A DNA stretch of 64,000 nt from Nocardia terrae (GCF_009760405.1 NZ_WRPP01000005.1:558001-622000); one strand, 5' to 3'. Positions 43,597 through 54,677 are shown, numbered from the stretch's first letter. Notes: a model not told the origin generated them from the sequence alone. Numbers and translations: made by a program.

Positions 43597-44232
43597 ATGA
43601 CCACCGAGACCACCGAAGACACCCGCCAGGCGGAGACCCCGCAGGCGCCGATGACACGGGCCGATCAGTTACGCGCGGTGGCGACTCTGGTCAAATCTGG
43701 TGGCTTGAAGCCGCTGGCGATCTACCTGTACGGCGAGCGGAAGAAGGCCGCCAAGAACACCATGTACCAGTACGTCGGCAAGGGGGTCATGGCGGGAACG
43801 GCCGCCCTGCACCGCACTCTGCTGCCGGTGGCGACCGCACCCGATGCGGGGCCGGTGCGTGACCGCCTGATCGAGCTGCTCGACCGCCAGGCCGAGGTCA
43901 TCCACGCGGCACCGGTGCGCAAGGTGGCCCTGACCTGGCTCGCCGCCGGTACCCCGGTTGATATGGGCACGCAGCTGAGCAAGGCCGACATGTTCCGGCT
44001 GGCGTTGAACTACCACTACCGCCAGCCGTTCGAGGAGTTGTTCGCGACCGAGGAAGGCCGTGCGGTGCTCGGCACGGACAACGTGCCCGCGGTCGTCGCG
44101 CAACTGGTCGGCCCCATCGCCTATGGCCGACTGGTCGGGGCCGCCCGCACCACCCACAGCGACCATGTTCGCATCGTCGACGAGTTCCTGGCCGCGCATC
44201 GCCAGCCGGAGACCGAGGCCGAGTCCAGCTAG
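43597..44232 (+). CDS. Hypothetical helical protein
   Basis: 211-aa protein from ATG 43597 (AAAGGA at 43583-43588). It is nearly all alpha-helical (ADQLRAVATLVKSGGLKPLA, RDRLIELLDRQAEVIHAAPV, MFRLALNYHYRQPFEELFAT) and faintly resembles the ligand-binding half of TetR-type regulators, but has no clear HTH. A strong terminator follows directly. I do not recognise the family. Confidence 0.65.
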   Translation: MTTETTEDTRQAETPQAPMTRADQLRAVATLVKSGGLKPLAIYLYGERKKAAKNTMYQYVGKGVMAGTAALHRTLLPVATAPDAGPVRDRLIELLDRQAEVIHAAPVRKVALTWLAAGTPVDMGTQLSKADMFRLALNYHYRQPFEELFATEEGRAVLGTDNVPAVVAQLVGPIAYGRLVGAARTTHSDHVRIVDEFLAAHRQPETEAESS

Positions 44233-44244
44233 AACCACCGGAAG

Positions 44245-44283
44245 CGGCCGGTCATCGCAGGCGTTGCGATGACCGGCCGTTTT
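44245..44283 (+). terminator. Rho-independent terminator
   Basis: A perfect 15-bp stem CGGCCGGTCATCGCA / TGCGATGACCGGCCG with a 5-base loop and TTTT directly after, 12 bp downstream of the hypothetical gene ending at 44232. It is the clearest intrinsic terminator in the window. Confidence 0.9.
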
Positions 44284-44457
44284 CGCGTGCGCGGAAAGAA
44301 GGTCGACCTCACCGATAAGCCGAAAGTCATTGTCGCGTAAAGGTATTTGATTGACCCCGCGCGCCTGGAACCCGCCACACCGTATCGCTCCACTGCCCCG
44401 ACTGGTCAGAGTTGCACCGACGGTGATCCGGTTTCGTCGGCGCGCACAGGGTTTCGA

Positions 44458-44616
44458 TTATTCCTCGGTCGGGGCCGCCGCCCGGAAGACTGCGTAGTCG
44501 TGCGCTATCGGCAACCGGGGGTTCTCGACCGCCAAGGCAGGATTGTCGATCACCGGGTCCGACCACACAGGCATGTACTGCCGATGATCCAAATCTTCGC
44601 TCATGTTTTCGATCAT
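44458..44616 (-). CDS. Very small ORF or gene remnant
   Basis: 52-aa minus-strand ORF starting MIENMSEDLDHRQYMPVWSD and ending YAVFRAAAPTEE. The composition looks protein-like (conserved-looking WSDPVIDNPAL), but there is no good ribosome-binding site and no known family, so it may be a remnant. Confidence 0.3.
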   Translation of the reverse strand: MIENMSEDLDHRQYMPVWSDPVIDNPALAVENPRLPIAHDYAVFRAAAPTEE

Positions 44617-45043
44617 GCCCGATTAGTCCCCCGCCATGGGCACGCCACGCCAGACCAACCCGCCCCGTAGGACAATGGCGTCGGGGTCACACCTCCGCGC
44701 GGTGCCGGCCAACGAGCCGGAAACCGCTGACCGACAGCATCCCTCGATCGATTGCGACCGGTCCATCACGACCAGCCGACCCCCGCTCGCCGGCACACGA
44801 GCCCTCGCCGACCCAGCCTGTGGCCCGTTCCGAACACCCGGGTCGCGGCAATGAGCGAATGACGGCGATTGGTGGTCAGCATTCTGCGCTTCGGCTTCGA
44901 GGGACCCTCGCCTCGGAAAGCTTGTGCAGCTTCCAGTAGCGGATATTCGACTTGCGGCTCGGTGACCGTATCGACGGTGCCGTAATCGCAAGCGGCGAAC
45001 GCGCTCGCGATTCGGCGCAGACTGATGCATCTAGCCTCAGGAC
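44617..45043. other. Gene-free stretch
   Basis: About 430 bp. Open frames here lack motifs and ribosome-binding sites. Nothing further seen. Confidence 0.35.
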
Positions 45044-45265
45044 ATGGCAGACACTTCCGGCGCACGAATGACCGACACCGACATCCGGCAGTTCTTCGAG
45101 CTACTTCAACGCTGGTGCGACACCGAGCTCGACCAGTTCGCCGGCCTGATCATCCCTACTCGATACGGCGACGTGTACGCAACTTTCGGCCGCGAGCGCT
45201 TCACAGAAACTCCCATGGACCTATACGAGCGCCCGCGCGCAGAGTGGTTGGGCGACAACGGATAA
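45044..45265 (+). CDS. Small hypothetical protein, possibly interrupted
   Basis: 73-aa ORF: TDTDIRQFFELLQRWCDTEL, DQFAGLIIPTRYGDVYATFG, DLYERPRAEWLGDNG. After its TAA the same frame continues open for 40 codons (EFRANSTTHRGLAVRNILVN, ELIVGLNVH) to a TGA at ~45386. The stop may therefore be a recent nonsense mutation in a ~114-codon gene. No family recognised. Confidence 0.4.
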   Translation: MADTSGARMTDTDIRQFFELLQRWCDTELDQFAGLIIPTRYGDVYATFGRERFTETPMDLYERPRAEWLGDNG

Positions 45266-45810
45266 GAGTTCCGCGCCAACTCGACCACCCACCGCGGCCT
45301 GGCGGTCCGCAACATCCTTGTCAACGACGTGAGGGCGCCTTGCCGCGGAGAGCCGCACGAGTTGATCGTGGGCCTAAACGTGCACTGAGGCACCGGAATT
45401 GGTGGTGAACTGCCTTCCGGCAGCGAATTGTGCACGAATAGGCCCACTGCACCGGATTCGGCAGTAGCGCGTATTCGAGCTCACTAGAGCTAGCGACGGG
45501 AAGCTGCAGAGAAGACAGGGGTCGGGCGCGATCGGATCGGCGGAGGGCTGAGCGCTCCTGAGCGTTCCGTCGGCACACCGCCAAGCGTGGTCAACCCCCG
45601 GGTGGTGAGCCGCAACGTCGCGGTTCTCGCTCCCCCGCCGGCAGGTGCGAACACGACGGCGGCCCCGAGATAACCCGGGGCCTTTGGTCTTCAGCTAGGT
45701 CGCGCCGTTGCGCGCGCACCGCGATCAGGGGTCCAAAGTGAGGCCGAGTCCGGCGATGAGTTAGGGCGGTGGGAGTCGTCTACCCGTGTGAACCTCGGAA
45801 AGGATGAGCG
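45266..45810. other. Gene-free stretch with a hairpin
   Basis: About 545 bp. The first 120 bp may be the tail of the interrupted small gene. At 45661-45682 lies GGCCCCG-loop-CGGGGCC followed by TTT, a plausible weak terminator in the plus direction. Otherwise nothing. Confidence 0.4.
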
Positions 45811-46341
45811 ATGAAGGCCAAGAACCTCGACGACTCCAACGGTATGCAGATCCAGGACTGGGAAAGCGTCGCGGCCGTACTCGACCGCGACATCGATCAA
45901 GGACCGGAAAGCGGTGGACCTTCCCGGCATACGACCTGGCTCACGACCATCAATGCGGACGGAGCGCCGCATGTCACCGCCGTGGGCGCGGTGTGGGTCG
46001 ACGGCACGTACTGGTTCCAAACAGGAGACAACACGCAAAAAGGTAAGAACGTCGCGCGAGATCCGCGCTGCTCCCTGAGTGTCTCCGCGAACGAATTCGA
46101 TCTCGTCATCAACGGGACGGCCGAGAAGATCACCGACCCGAGCACAGTCGGCCGCATCGCGGCCACCTGGGCCGCAGGTGGATGGCCGTGCGAAGTGGAC
46201 GAATCCGGAATAGGACTCACGGCTCCGTTCAATGCGCCCGCGACCGGCCCGGCACCGTGGTACGTCTATCGGATAACGCCCCGCTCGGCGGTGTCGGTGT
46301 CCACCGTTGCGCCGGGCGGCACCACGCGGTGGACATTCTGA
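45811..46341 (+). CDS. Pyridoxamine 5'-phosphate oxidase-fold protein
   Basis: 176-aa flavin- or F420-binding split-barrel protein of the PPOX class: TTWLTTINADGAPHVTAVGA, VDGTYWFQTGDNTQKGKNVA, DPRCSLSVSANEFDLVINGT. In actinomycetes many such proteins use F420 or FMN to reduce small substrates. GAAAGGATGAGCG precedes the ATG. It stands alone. Confidence 0.85.
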   Translation: MKAKNLDDSNGMQIQDWESVAAVLDRDIDQGPESGGPSRHTTWLTTINADGAPHVTAVGAVWVDGTYWFQTGDNTQKGKNVARDPRCSLSVSANEFDLVINGTAEKITDPSTVGRIAATWAAGGWPCEVDESGIGLTAPFNAPATGPAPWYVYRITPRSAVSVSTVAPGGTTRWTF

Positions 46342-46568
46342 GCTGGTCCACAGCAGCGGCGACACTACTAGAACCCGCCAAGGCGGTGCGCCGGCTCAAA
46401 TATGCACAAAGGCAACAGAATTCGTGGAACGCCGCCTTCAGCTCGGCCCTTCGATCTTCACCCGCCCGCGCTGGCCAGTTCGGTCAGCGCGACCAGCGGC
46501 AATAGTGCGTTCAGGATGCGACAAAGGGCCGAACGGGATCCGACCGGCCTGGCAGCTCGTCAGGGAAG

Positions 46569-46979
46569 TCAGCTGAACGGGTCCTGCTCGGGAACTTCCT
46601 TGAACCGCCAAAACTGTCGGGTGTCTCCTGCGGACAAATCGCTCGAGACCTGTAGCGAACCGTCATCGGCGACGAACATTTTGCCCCCACCGCGGGTCTC
46701 GATTGCGTATTCGCCGTCACCGCATTCTGTAATGATCCACTCGTCATAGCCCAGCGAATACTTTACGCGGTGACTGTTTGAATCTTCCTTTATATCCGCA
46801 CCGGCCTCGCCACTGATCGGGGTCACGGTCATCACGGGAAATGTGTCCGAGCCGAGTCGTTTGGACAGCGTCCATTCACTCGCCGTGCGCCCGAGGGTGA
46901 TGATCGTGTCCTCATCGGGTTCCTTGGTGTCGACAAGGAAGGTCTCAGTTTTGGCGGAGCTGATCTTGTAGCGCGGCAT
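46569..46979 (-). CDS. Hypothetical beta-rich protein
   Basis: 136-aa protein beginning MPRYKISSAKTETFLVDTKE. It is acidic and rich in predicted strands (SEWTLSKRLGSDTFPVMTVT, YDEWIITECGDGEYAIETRG, GGKMFVADDGSLQVSSDL), reminiscent of a beta-trefoil repeat, but without a firm family. No signal peptide. GAGAGGTGCC lies upstream of the ATG. Confidence 0.6.
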   Translation of the reverse strand: MPRYKISSAKTETFLVDTKEPDEDTIITLGRTASEWTLSKRLGSDTFPVMTVTPISGEAGADIKEDSNSHRVKYSLGYDEWIITECGDGEYAIETRGGGKMFVADDGSLQVSSDLSAGDTRQFWRFKEVPEQDPFS

Positions 46980-47370
46980 CGTGGCACCTCTCCGAATCCC
47001 TCGAGATCTGAGCCCGATCGCCCCCTTCGAACAGGCGTACCCAGTGTATCGGCCACATCAGGCGAATTAGATTGATTTGCAGCATGTTTGAGACCCAACG
47101 ACCACAGAAGGCACACGCGGCACCCATGCCACACGACAGGCAACCCCCGGCCCGACCGCACGCCAGTATCGCACCGCACTCGGCAGATCGGTGCGTTCGC
47201 CGGTGGCGCCTCGGGCGTCTCGGGTCGCAGCCCGGTGACCGGTGATCGGTCACCGCTGAAGCCTCGACCCCTATCGCGGGCAATCGATTACGCTTTGGTC
47301 CGCCTTCACTGCGGATGTTCCTCCGACGACGGTGCCCGGACGCGCCATCGGCGGCGACAACTGACACGCC
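46980..47370. other. Gene-free stretch
   Basis: About 390 bp upstream of the beta-rich protein gene. It probably holds that gene's promoter. No other feature seen. Confidence 0.35.
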
Positions 47371-47846
47371 TTACGGCCGATGCTCGGCGTCATCGGGTAG
47401 TACGAATCGATGGATGGCCGCTGCGAACTGCCGCAACTGCTCACCGGCTTCCAGGTAGGTCACGACCGTCGCGGCCCAGGAAAGGGATTCGCTCGGCTGA
47501 CGGTTCAGGCTCCAGTCCAGGCGAACATGTCCCAAGGTCAAATGTCGCGCGTCGATACGCAATTCGTGGTCCATGCTCTTCCACGTCCGGATCCCTTGCC
47601 AGCCAGCGAAATCCCGCTCCAACGTGTTGAGGAACCGGGCGGCGAGCGACCGTCGACGCAATCGAGGATGAGTCCATGCATCGACGCGACCATTCCGTCC
47701 CCCGACAACTCAACGCACACCGCTACGAAATCGTCGCTGTATGGGACGGTGCGGTGCCACAGCCGCACCCCCGTGTCGGCTGAATGGTCCATGACCTCGA
47801 TCGCCTCATCTCGATCGACCATCTCGCTCTCGAATTCGCAGGTCAC
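47371..47846 (-). pseudogene. Frameshifted DUF6228-like gene
   Basis: Two overlapping minus-strand frames form one ~155-residue protein. The N-terminal frame (MTCEFESEMVDRDEAIEVMD, VELSGDGMVASMHGLILDCV) switches near 47640-47660 to the C-terminal frame (SLAARFLNTLERDFAGWQGI, LDWSLNRQPSESLSWAATVV). The combined protein fits the DUF6228 family. A one-base difference around CGACGGTCGCTCGCCG separates the frames, so it is either a pseudogene or a sequencing error. Confidence 0.65.
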
Positions 47847-47951
47847 CGGTCGAGGCTAACGGCTGAACGACAGTCCGCATCGAAGGTCTCGAACACGGGG
47901 ACGTCGATGCGGCATTCGTCGTTTTACATCCGATATGCCCAGAACCGTCAA

Positions 47952-48320
47952 CTAGCCCCAATTGGCAGCGAGGGTCAGGCAGAACGGGTGGCCGCTCGGA
48001 TCGAGCAGGACCCGCCAGCTTTCGCCCGGTTGGAACTCCGGCACCGTAGCACCCAACTCGACCATTTGCTTACTGGCGATCTCGAGGTCTTCGACCGCCA
48101 AATCCAGATGGAACTGCTTGGTTCCATTCTCGTTCGGCCAGGTGGGCGGCCGATAATCCGCGACCGTGCCGAACCCGAGCGCGTGGCCTGGACCGGTGAG
48201 CATGGCGTACTCGTCCTGCACGTGGGCGATCTCCCACCCGAGCGCGGCCGCCCAGAACTCCGCGTCTCGCCGCGCGTCGGCACTGTCCAGGGTGAGCATC
48301 TTCAGCGTGGCAACCGCCAT
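47952..48320 (-). CDS. VOC-family (glyoxalase/dioxygenase fold) protein
   Basis: 122-aa VOC protein from ATG 48320, with GAGAGGAAG upstream: TLKMLTLDSADARRDAEFWA, ALGWEIAHVQDEYAMLTGPG, FHLDLAVEDLEIASKQMVEL, LLDPSGHPFCLTL. This is the common actinobacterial glyoxalase-like form with a His in FHLD and a C-terminal Cys. Substrate unknown. Confidence 0.88.
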   Translation of the reverse strand: MAVATLKMLTLDSADARRDAEFWAAALGWEIAHVQDEYAMLTGPGHALGFGTVADYRPPTWPNENGTKQFHLDLAVEDLEIASKQMVELGATVPEFQPGESWRVLLDPSGHPFCLTLAANWG

Positions 48321-48473
48321 GGGTCTTCCTCTCCGCAACAACATTGCTGTCCGCCCAGTCTGCAACGCCGACGCCGCCCGCGATTGTAAGAACGCGACAC
48401 CGGCCGGCGACCTCAGCCCCGGGTTCGCCGAACGTCAGCTGAGCGGACTGCTGATGACCTCAGCCCGACTTGG

Positions 48474-48845
48474 TCAGTTCGAGATCGAGAACCGCCTACT
48501 ACGAATCTCGGTTGGGTCGGACGAAACGAGTGCGACTGCATACTCCTGACCTGCCGGTACCTCTGGCACGATGACCCGTACGGATAGATCGCGGGCCGGA
48601 ATCCGGGCAGCGAGAACCGCGACGTCCTCGATCTTTCGGCCTCGTCCGTGCACCAATGTCACATCCAACGGGTGACCTGTCACGCCGATGACACGCCAGG
48701 ACACCTCGACGGTGTCCCCTACCCGCCAGACGTCGCCTTCCTCGGGGGCGGTGAGCAGAATCGAGTCAGGGCTCAGGGTCGTAGCAACGTTCGGTTTGCG
48801 GAGCAGGGCGTCGACTCGGCGCAGCAAACTCTGAAGCCTCTCCAT
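48474..48845 (-). CDS. Small protein with an Ig-like (Kre9/KNH-type) domain
   Basis: 123-aa protein from ATG 48845. A basic N-terminal helix (MERLQSLLRRVDALLRK) is followed by an Ig-like beta-sandwich: ILLTAPEEGDVWRVGDTVEV, SWRVIGVTGHPLDVTLVHGR, SVRVIVPEVPAGQEYAVALV, TEIRSRRFSI. The pattern resembles Kre9/KNH-type carbohydrate- or surface-associated domains, but there is no signal peptide. Function unknown. Confidence 0.6.
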   Translation of the reverse strand: MERLQSLLRRVDALLRKPNVATTLSPDSILLTAPEEGDVWRVGDTVEVSWRVIGVTGHPLDVTLVHGRGRKIEDVAVLAARIPARDLSVRVIVPEVPAGQEYAVALVSSDPTEIRSRRFSISN

Positions 48846-48965
48846 CACTTTCCGCACCCTTCCACTCGGTGAACGCGTACAAGGGTGCACGGTACGCCGA
48901 CGACGGGTGCCCACCGCACCACGGCACGCGACCTCAGGTCGACAGCCGGCCCGCGCTCGACCGCC

Positions 48966-50054
48966 CTATTCGAGGTAGTCCTGGAGCATTTGCGAGCGGG
49001 AGGGGTGGCGGAGCTTCGACATCGTCTTCGACTCGATCTGCCGGATCCGTTCGCGGGTGACGCCGTAGATCGTCCCGATGTCGTCGAGGGTTCGGGGCTG
49101 CCCGTCGTCCAGGCCGTAGCGCAGGCGCATGATGCTGGATTCGCGGTCGGTGAGGGTGCCGAGTACCGCCCGCAACTGCTCCGCGAGCAGGATGAACGCC
49201 ACTGCCTCGTCGGCGACGACGGCCTCGGAGTCTTCGATGAGATCACCGAACTGGGTGGTGCCCTCCTCACCGAGAGTCTGGTCCAAGGAGATCGGTTCCC
49301 TTGCGATACGCCGAATTTCGAGAACCCGCGCGGGGGTAATGTTCAATTCGGCGGCCAGCTCGTCGACGGTCGCCTCGCGACCCAGCTGCTGAAACAATTC
49401 ACGTTCCACGCGCCCGAGCTTGTTGATGATCTCCACCATGTGCACGGGTATCCGAATGGTGCGGGACTGGTCGGCCATGGCGCGAGAAATCGCCTGGCGA
49501 ATCCACCAGGTGGCATAGGTCGAGAACTTGAATCCTTTGCTGTAGTCGAACTTTTCGACCGCGCGCACCAGACCCAGATTGCCCTCCTGGATCAGGTCGA
49601 GAAAGGCCATCCCGCGCCCGCTGTAGCGCTTGGCGATCGACACCACCAGGCGCAGGTTCGCCTCGAGCAGATGGTCTTTGGCCGCGATGCCGTCCCGCAC
49701 GACCCAGGTCAGGTCCCGGCGGCGGGCCACCGTGAGACCCGACGGATCGCAGGACTCGGCGCGCAGCTTCTCCGCCGCGTACAGCCCGACCTCGATGCGG
49801 ATCGCGAGATCGACCTCTTCGGCCGCGGAGAGCAAGGGAACTCGCCCGATCTGCTTCAGATACGCTCGCGTCGAATCCCCGGAGGTGGTGAGCTCGGCCT
49901 CCTTGCGCGCCCGGCGCAGCGCCGCCGAGTCGTCCTCATCCCAGATATCGTCCGCGGCGTCTTCTTGCCCGGCCGCAGCGGCAGCGGGGTGTGGGTCGTT
50001 CGTTTCGCCTGCGGACGTTGCCACATTCGCCTCTCCGAGAGATTCGGGCGGCAT
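48966..50054 (-). CDS. Group 2 sigma-70 factor (SigB/HrdB-like)
   Basis: 362-aa RNA polymerase sigma factor. Region 1.2 has [20 protein letters not shown]. Region 2 has [34 protein letters not shown] and the -10 reading helix [20 protein letters not shown]. Region 3 is present, and region 4.2 has [20 protein letters not shown]. It lacks the long N-terminal region 1.1 of the primary factor, so it is a non-essential group 2 sigma for stress or stationary phase. A GTG at 50024 with GGAGAGG in front is a credible alternative start, 10 residues shorter. Confidence 0.95.
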   Translation of the reverse strand: MPPESLGEANVATSAGETNDPHPAAAAAGQEDAADDIWDEDDSAALRRARKEAELTTSGDSTRAYLKQIGRVPLLSAAEEVDLAIRIEVGLYAAEKLRAESCDPSGLTVARRRDLTWVVRDGIAAKDHLLEANLRLVVSIAKRYSGRGMAFLDLIQEGNLGLVRAVEKFDYSKGFKFSTYATWWIRQAISRAMADQSRTIRIPVHMVEIINKLGRVERELFQQLGREATVDELAAELNITPARVLEIRRIAREPISLDQTLGEEGTTQFGDLIEDSEAVVADEAVAFILLAEQLRAVLGTLTDRESSIMRLRYGLDDGQPRTLDDIGTIYGVTRERIRQIESKTMSKLRHPSRSQMLQDYLE

Positions 50055-50253
50055 CGCGATTCGAGAAACAGGACCGCAGAGAGGCCTCGAGCGGCTCGGC
50101 GATCACCGGAACCACTGCCCAGCGTACTGCCAATCAGACGAATCACCGCGCGATGCGAGAGATCACGGACCCTCGTGGCATAGTTGGCGATCGAGAACGG
50201 GCTACTCACCAAGAATTTGCCCGGCTCACTACAGAAAAGAAGTTGCTTACACC

Positions 50254-50457
50254 ATGGCTCAAGGCAGTGTGAAATGGTTCAACGCTGAAAAAGGCTTCGG
50301 CTTCATCGCCCAAGACGGCGGCGGCCCGGATGTCTTCGTGCACTACTCGGCCCTGAGCGGCGCGGGTTACAAGTCCCTCGACGAGGGTCAGCGTGTCGAG
50401 TTCTCGGTGGAGCAGGGCCAGAAGGGCCCCCAGGCCACGGACGTCCGCGCCATCTGA
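50254..50457 (+). CDS. cspA: Cold-shock protein (CspA family)
   Basis: 67-aa single cold-shock domain: [20 protein letters not shown] with RNP1 KGFGFIAQ, and DVFVHYSAL with RNP2 VFVHY. It binds single-stranded RNA and DNA as an RNA chaperone. It has a long potential 5' leader shared with the divergent sigma gene and a strong terminator 21 bp after the stop. Confidence 0.97.
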   Translation: MAQGSVKWFNAEKGFGFIAQDGGGPDVFVHYSALSGAGYKSLDEGQRVEFSVEQGQKGPQATDVRAI

Positions 50458-50478
50458 TTCCGCGCGATCGATTCGCAG

Positions 50479-50512
50479 GAGCTTCGCACCGAGGTCGGTG
50501 CGAAGCTCTTTT
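50479..50512 (+). terminator. Rho-independent terminator after the cold-shock gene
   Basis: GAGCTTCGCACC and its complement GGTGCGAAGCTC around a small loop, followed by TTTT at 50509-50512. A classic intrinsic terminator. Confidence 0.9.
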
Positions 50513-50615
50513 CGTTGAGCGGGCGGCTCAGTCGGTCGGAGCGGCCGCTGTCAGCCTCGAGCCGCGCCGGCCGGCCAGACAATGTCTACGGGAAGGTTCT
50601 CGTTCCTGGCGAGTT

Positions 50616-51032
50616 CTACGACCGTGCCGGTCCCGCCTTCTCGCCCGGTTGGCCGTCCCACACCGCGATCAGCCGGTCACACGTTGCCACTACGACATCG
50701 TTGGCTGCCTCGTAGGCTTCCCGGCAGGCGTCGTCGAACTCCATCACGCGCACGGTGTCCGCGCGAGACAGCAGTGCGTCGAACTGCTCGGCATGGTCCG
50801 GCTCGACCTTGTGCCGGCGGTAATCGCGTGATGGCAGAACAACTTCCAATCGCCCGCCCGCATCGAGCACCGCTTGCGCGAACACGCTGTCGGCTCCGCG
50901 CGCGAGGCAGCTGACCCCGATCAGTTCGGCGGGATCTCCCGCGGCGGCGAGCAGGCGGGAGATCTCCGCGTCGATCAAGGGAATCGAGTCCGCGGTGATG
51001 TTCATATGCCCGGTGACACCGATACGAGTCAT
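50616..51032 (-). CDS. SLOG-type Rossmann-fold protein
   Basis: 138-aa protein from ATG 51032: MTRIGVTGHMNIT, then AELIGVSCLARGADSVFAQA, GGRLEVVLPSRDYR and NDVVVATCDRLIAVWDGQPG. The GxTGH start, the CLARGAD turn and the terminal AVWDG are typical of SLOG/DprA-related nucleotide-binding folds. SLOG proteins often sense nucleotide-derived ligands in defence or signalling, but no effector gene is attached here. A longer frame upstream has no support. Confidence 0.7.
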   Translation of the reverse strand: MTRIGVTGHMNITADSIPLIDAEISRLLAAAGDPAELIGVSCLARGADSVFAQAVLDAGGRLEVVLPSRDYRRHKVEPDHAEQFDALLSRADTVRVMEFDDACREAYEAANDVVVATCDRLIAVWDGQPGEKAGPARS

Positions 51033-51258
51033 GCGACTTTCTATACCGGGTCGGCAATCAGCGTGCAGCGCACGGTCTTCTGACCGCGGGGTGACGGTCG
51101 GGTTCGATCCGATGCCAAATTGAAGCATAGAGCAACTATTGCGTACTGCATGCTTTTGCTGATCTCGGGATACGCCTCAGGGTGCGGCGACGGGGCACGG
51201 CGAACGCACCAAGGGCTCGGGCGGACAGAGAGATTCGCTACCGAGGAGCCGAGAGCCC

Positions 51259-51462
51259 ATGACGCTGGACATCATTGCCTTCACGTTGGCCGCGTTCTAT
51301 CTGGCCACCGCTTTCGTCATGCTCATGGTCGGTTTGATCGACTCCATGAGCCCGCCGCTCTCCACGCGCTGCCGACGCTGCTCGCACTGGATGACGGATC
51401 TCCGTCGCGAACCCGCGCCGACCTGTCTGCGGTGCCGCCTTCACCTCTGGGGTCAGAGTTGA
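51259..51462 (+). CDS. Small membrane protein with a Cys-rich tail
   Basis: 67-aa protein with one TM (IIAFTLAAFYLATAFVMLMV, residues 5-24) and a tail with two Cys pairs, CRRCSHWM and CLRC, that could form a zinc ribbon. The ATG at 51259 follows GAGGAGCCGAGAGCCC. Its end overlaps the MarR gene tail to tail by 10 bp. Function unknown. Confidence 0.6.
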   Translation: MTLDIIAFTLAAFYLATAFVMLMVGLIDSMSPPLSTRCRRCSHWMTDLRREPAPTCLRCRLHLWGQS

Positions 51463-51968
51463 TAGCTGTCGATGTCGAGGTCGCCGTGCGGTTCGCCGCC
51501 CGCGGCGGTGAACGCGGTCAGCGCGCGCACAAGGCCGGAGCGATCCTTCTCCGGCATCTGCTCCACCACGGCCGCGATCTCGCGCCGCCGGTGGGCGGTC
51601 ACCTGATCGACCACACGATGACCGAGCGTCGTCAACTCGATGATCAGCTCACGACGGGAGTCGGGATTCGGTTTGCGATTCACCAAACCGGCCGCGACAA
51701 GACGGTCGACCATGCGGGCCGCCGTGGAGGGTTGGACGTTCAACGCGTTCGACAGCGTGACGACCTTCGACGGTCCACGCGTGGACAGGATCACCAGGGT
51801 GCGGAACTGCGCAATGGTGATGGACTCGTCGACCAGCGCGATCGACCGCGCCGAGAGAGCGACCAGCAGACGAGAAGCGGCCAGCAGCGCATCGGTGATC
51901 TCGTCGGCAGACTCACCGACCAACACTTCTTTCGCCATCGCGACCACCTCCGCAAACTGTGCATTCAC
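51453..51968 (-). CDS. MarR-family regulator
   Basis: 171-aa MarR protein with a winged helix around residues 60-110 (FRTLVILSTRGPSKVVTLSN, LNVQPSTAARMVDRLVAAGL, RKPNPDSRRELIIELT). GTG 51968 follows GAGGGGGTAG; ATG 51938 follows GCGGAGGTGG and would be 10 residues shorter. Targets unknown; the adjacent genes are convergent or decayed. Confidence 0.9.
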   Translation of the reverse strand: MNAQFAEVVAMAKEVLVGESADEITDALLAASRLLVALSARSIALVDESITIAQFRTLVILSTRGPSKVVTLSNALNVQPSTAARMVDRLVAAGLVNRKPNPDSRRELIIELTTLGHRVVDQVTAHRRREIAAVVEQMPEKDRSGLVRALTAFTAAGGEPHGDLDIDSYQL

Positions 51969-52086
51969 CTACCCCCTCTATCCTGCCGTGTCCGCCCCGA
52001 TTCCGCGTAACCGCATCGCGGATCGCCCGACAAATTCAACTCGGGCACACAGAAACTGTTGCATAATGCTTTGATCGGGTAAGGTC

Positions 52087-52461
52087 TCCGACTCCACCAG
52101 CCCCCTCGACCGCGACAGCGTGACCAGCCACATTCACGTCACCTCGGCAGACGGCGGGCAGATCGTGTTCGCCCGCCTGGCCTGGCCCGGCTACCGGGTC
52201 ACCCTCGACGGGCACGACATCGGCTTCCACACCATCGACGGAACCTTCGTCGCCGTCGACATTCCGGCAGGGACCGACAACGGTGAACTCATCGTGTCCT
52301 GGCGACCACCAGGCTGGAAGATCGGAATCGCCACCGCCCTGCTCGGGCTCATCGGCCTGGGATGGCTGCAATGGACCCACCGCCGCAGGCCCGAGGAAGA
52401 ACATGACCACTCGGACCCGTTCGAACCGATCACCGAAGAGTTGACACCCGCCTTCGTCTGA
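52087..52461 (+). pseudogene. 3' remnant of a large membrane protein gene
   Basis: The frame reads DSTSPLDRDSVTSHIHVTSA, FARLAWPGYRVTLDGHDIGF, then a TM IGIATALLGLIGLGW and a cytoplasmic tail to the stop at 52461. Such a C terminus (extracytoplasmic beta domain, one TM) belongs to long polytopic YfhO-like proteins of ~700 residues or more. No start or ribosome-binding site is present upstream, and the frame is closed at ~52072, so only the end of the gene remains. Confidence 0.55.
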
Positions 52462-52521
52462 TCGACCAAGGCCGGAGGCCGATCAGACGAAGGCGGCGGA
52501 TGCGCTCGAACGCCGATGCGG

Positions 52522-53060
52522 TCAGGGGGACGGCCGCGTCGCCGGGACGGGGCAGGCGTCGGCGGCCGCGTCGACGACCTGTGGCTCGTCGGAGGGGACG
52601 GGCAGCTCGCCCTGTTCGAAGCCCGCACCGGTGACGATCGCGACCGCGCCCAGGGCGGCGAGCTCGGCAGGGTCGAAAACCCTTCCACGGCTGAGGAATC
52701 GGTAACCCTCCGGCGACTCCAGACTGAATCCGGAACCCCGGCCGGGAACCATGTCGAGGACCAGCTGGGTGTGCTCCCAGGCGTCGAACTGCGGGCCCGA
52801 GATCCACACCGGCACAACATCCTCCGGTGCGGGCTCGGACTCCGCCCGCTCACCGGCTCGCAGGCGCAGGTCGAGCAGACCGAGCAGGACGTCGCGGTCA
52901 CCGATCACGAATTCCCCTGCGGGATAACACATCGGGGCCGAGCCGTCGCAGCAGCCGCCCGACTGGTGCAGCATGAGCGGGCCGTGGGCGGCGCGGAGGC
53001 GACGGAGCAGCTCCATCGCCGCCGCGGTGGCGCGAACCCGCCGGGGAGCGGGGACCGGCA

Positions 53061-53061
<1 letters not shown>
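52522..53061 (-). CDS. DUF779 protein, partner of the aldehyde dehydrogenase
   Basis: 179-aa DUF779 protein: HGPLMLHQSGGCCDGSAPMC with the Cys-rich metal-binding motif, then VLLGLLDLRLRAG, PVWISGPQFDAWEHTQLVLD and MVPGRGSGFSLESPEGYRFL. DUF779 genes almost always follow AcoD/ExaC-type aldehyde dehydrogenase genes. The ATG at 53061 overlaps the dehydrogenase stop (TGATG). The C-terminal ~50 residues extend beyond the usual domain. Confidence 0.88.
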
Positions 53062-54584
<1,523 letters not shown>

Positions 54585-54677
54585 CGAAGGCTCCTCGATC
54601 TGCTGACAGACATGACGGTCAGGTGTGATCCAGGACACTAGGAGTCGGCGGGTTGCACCGGGGTTGCAAAAATCTGG

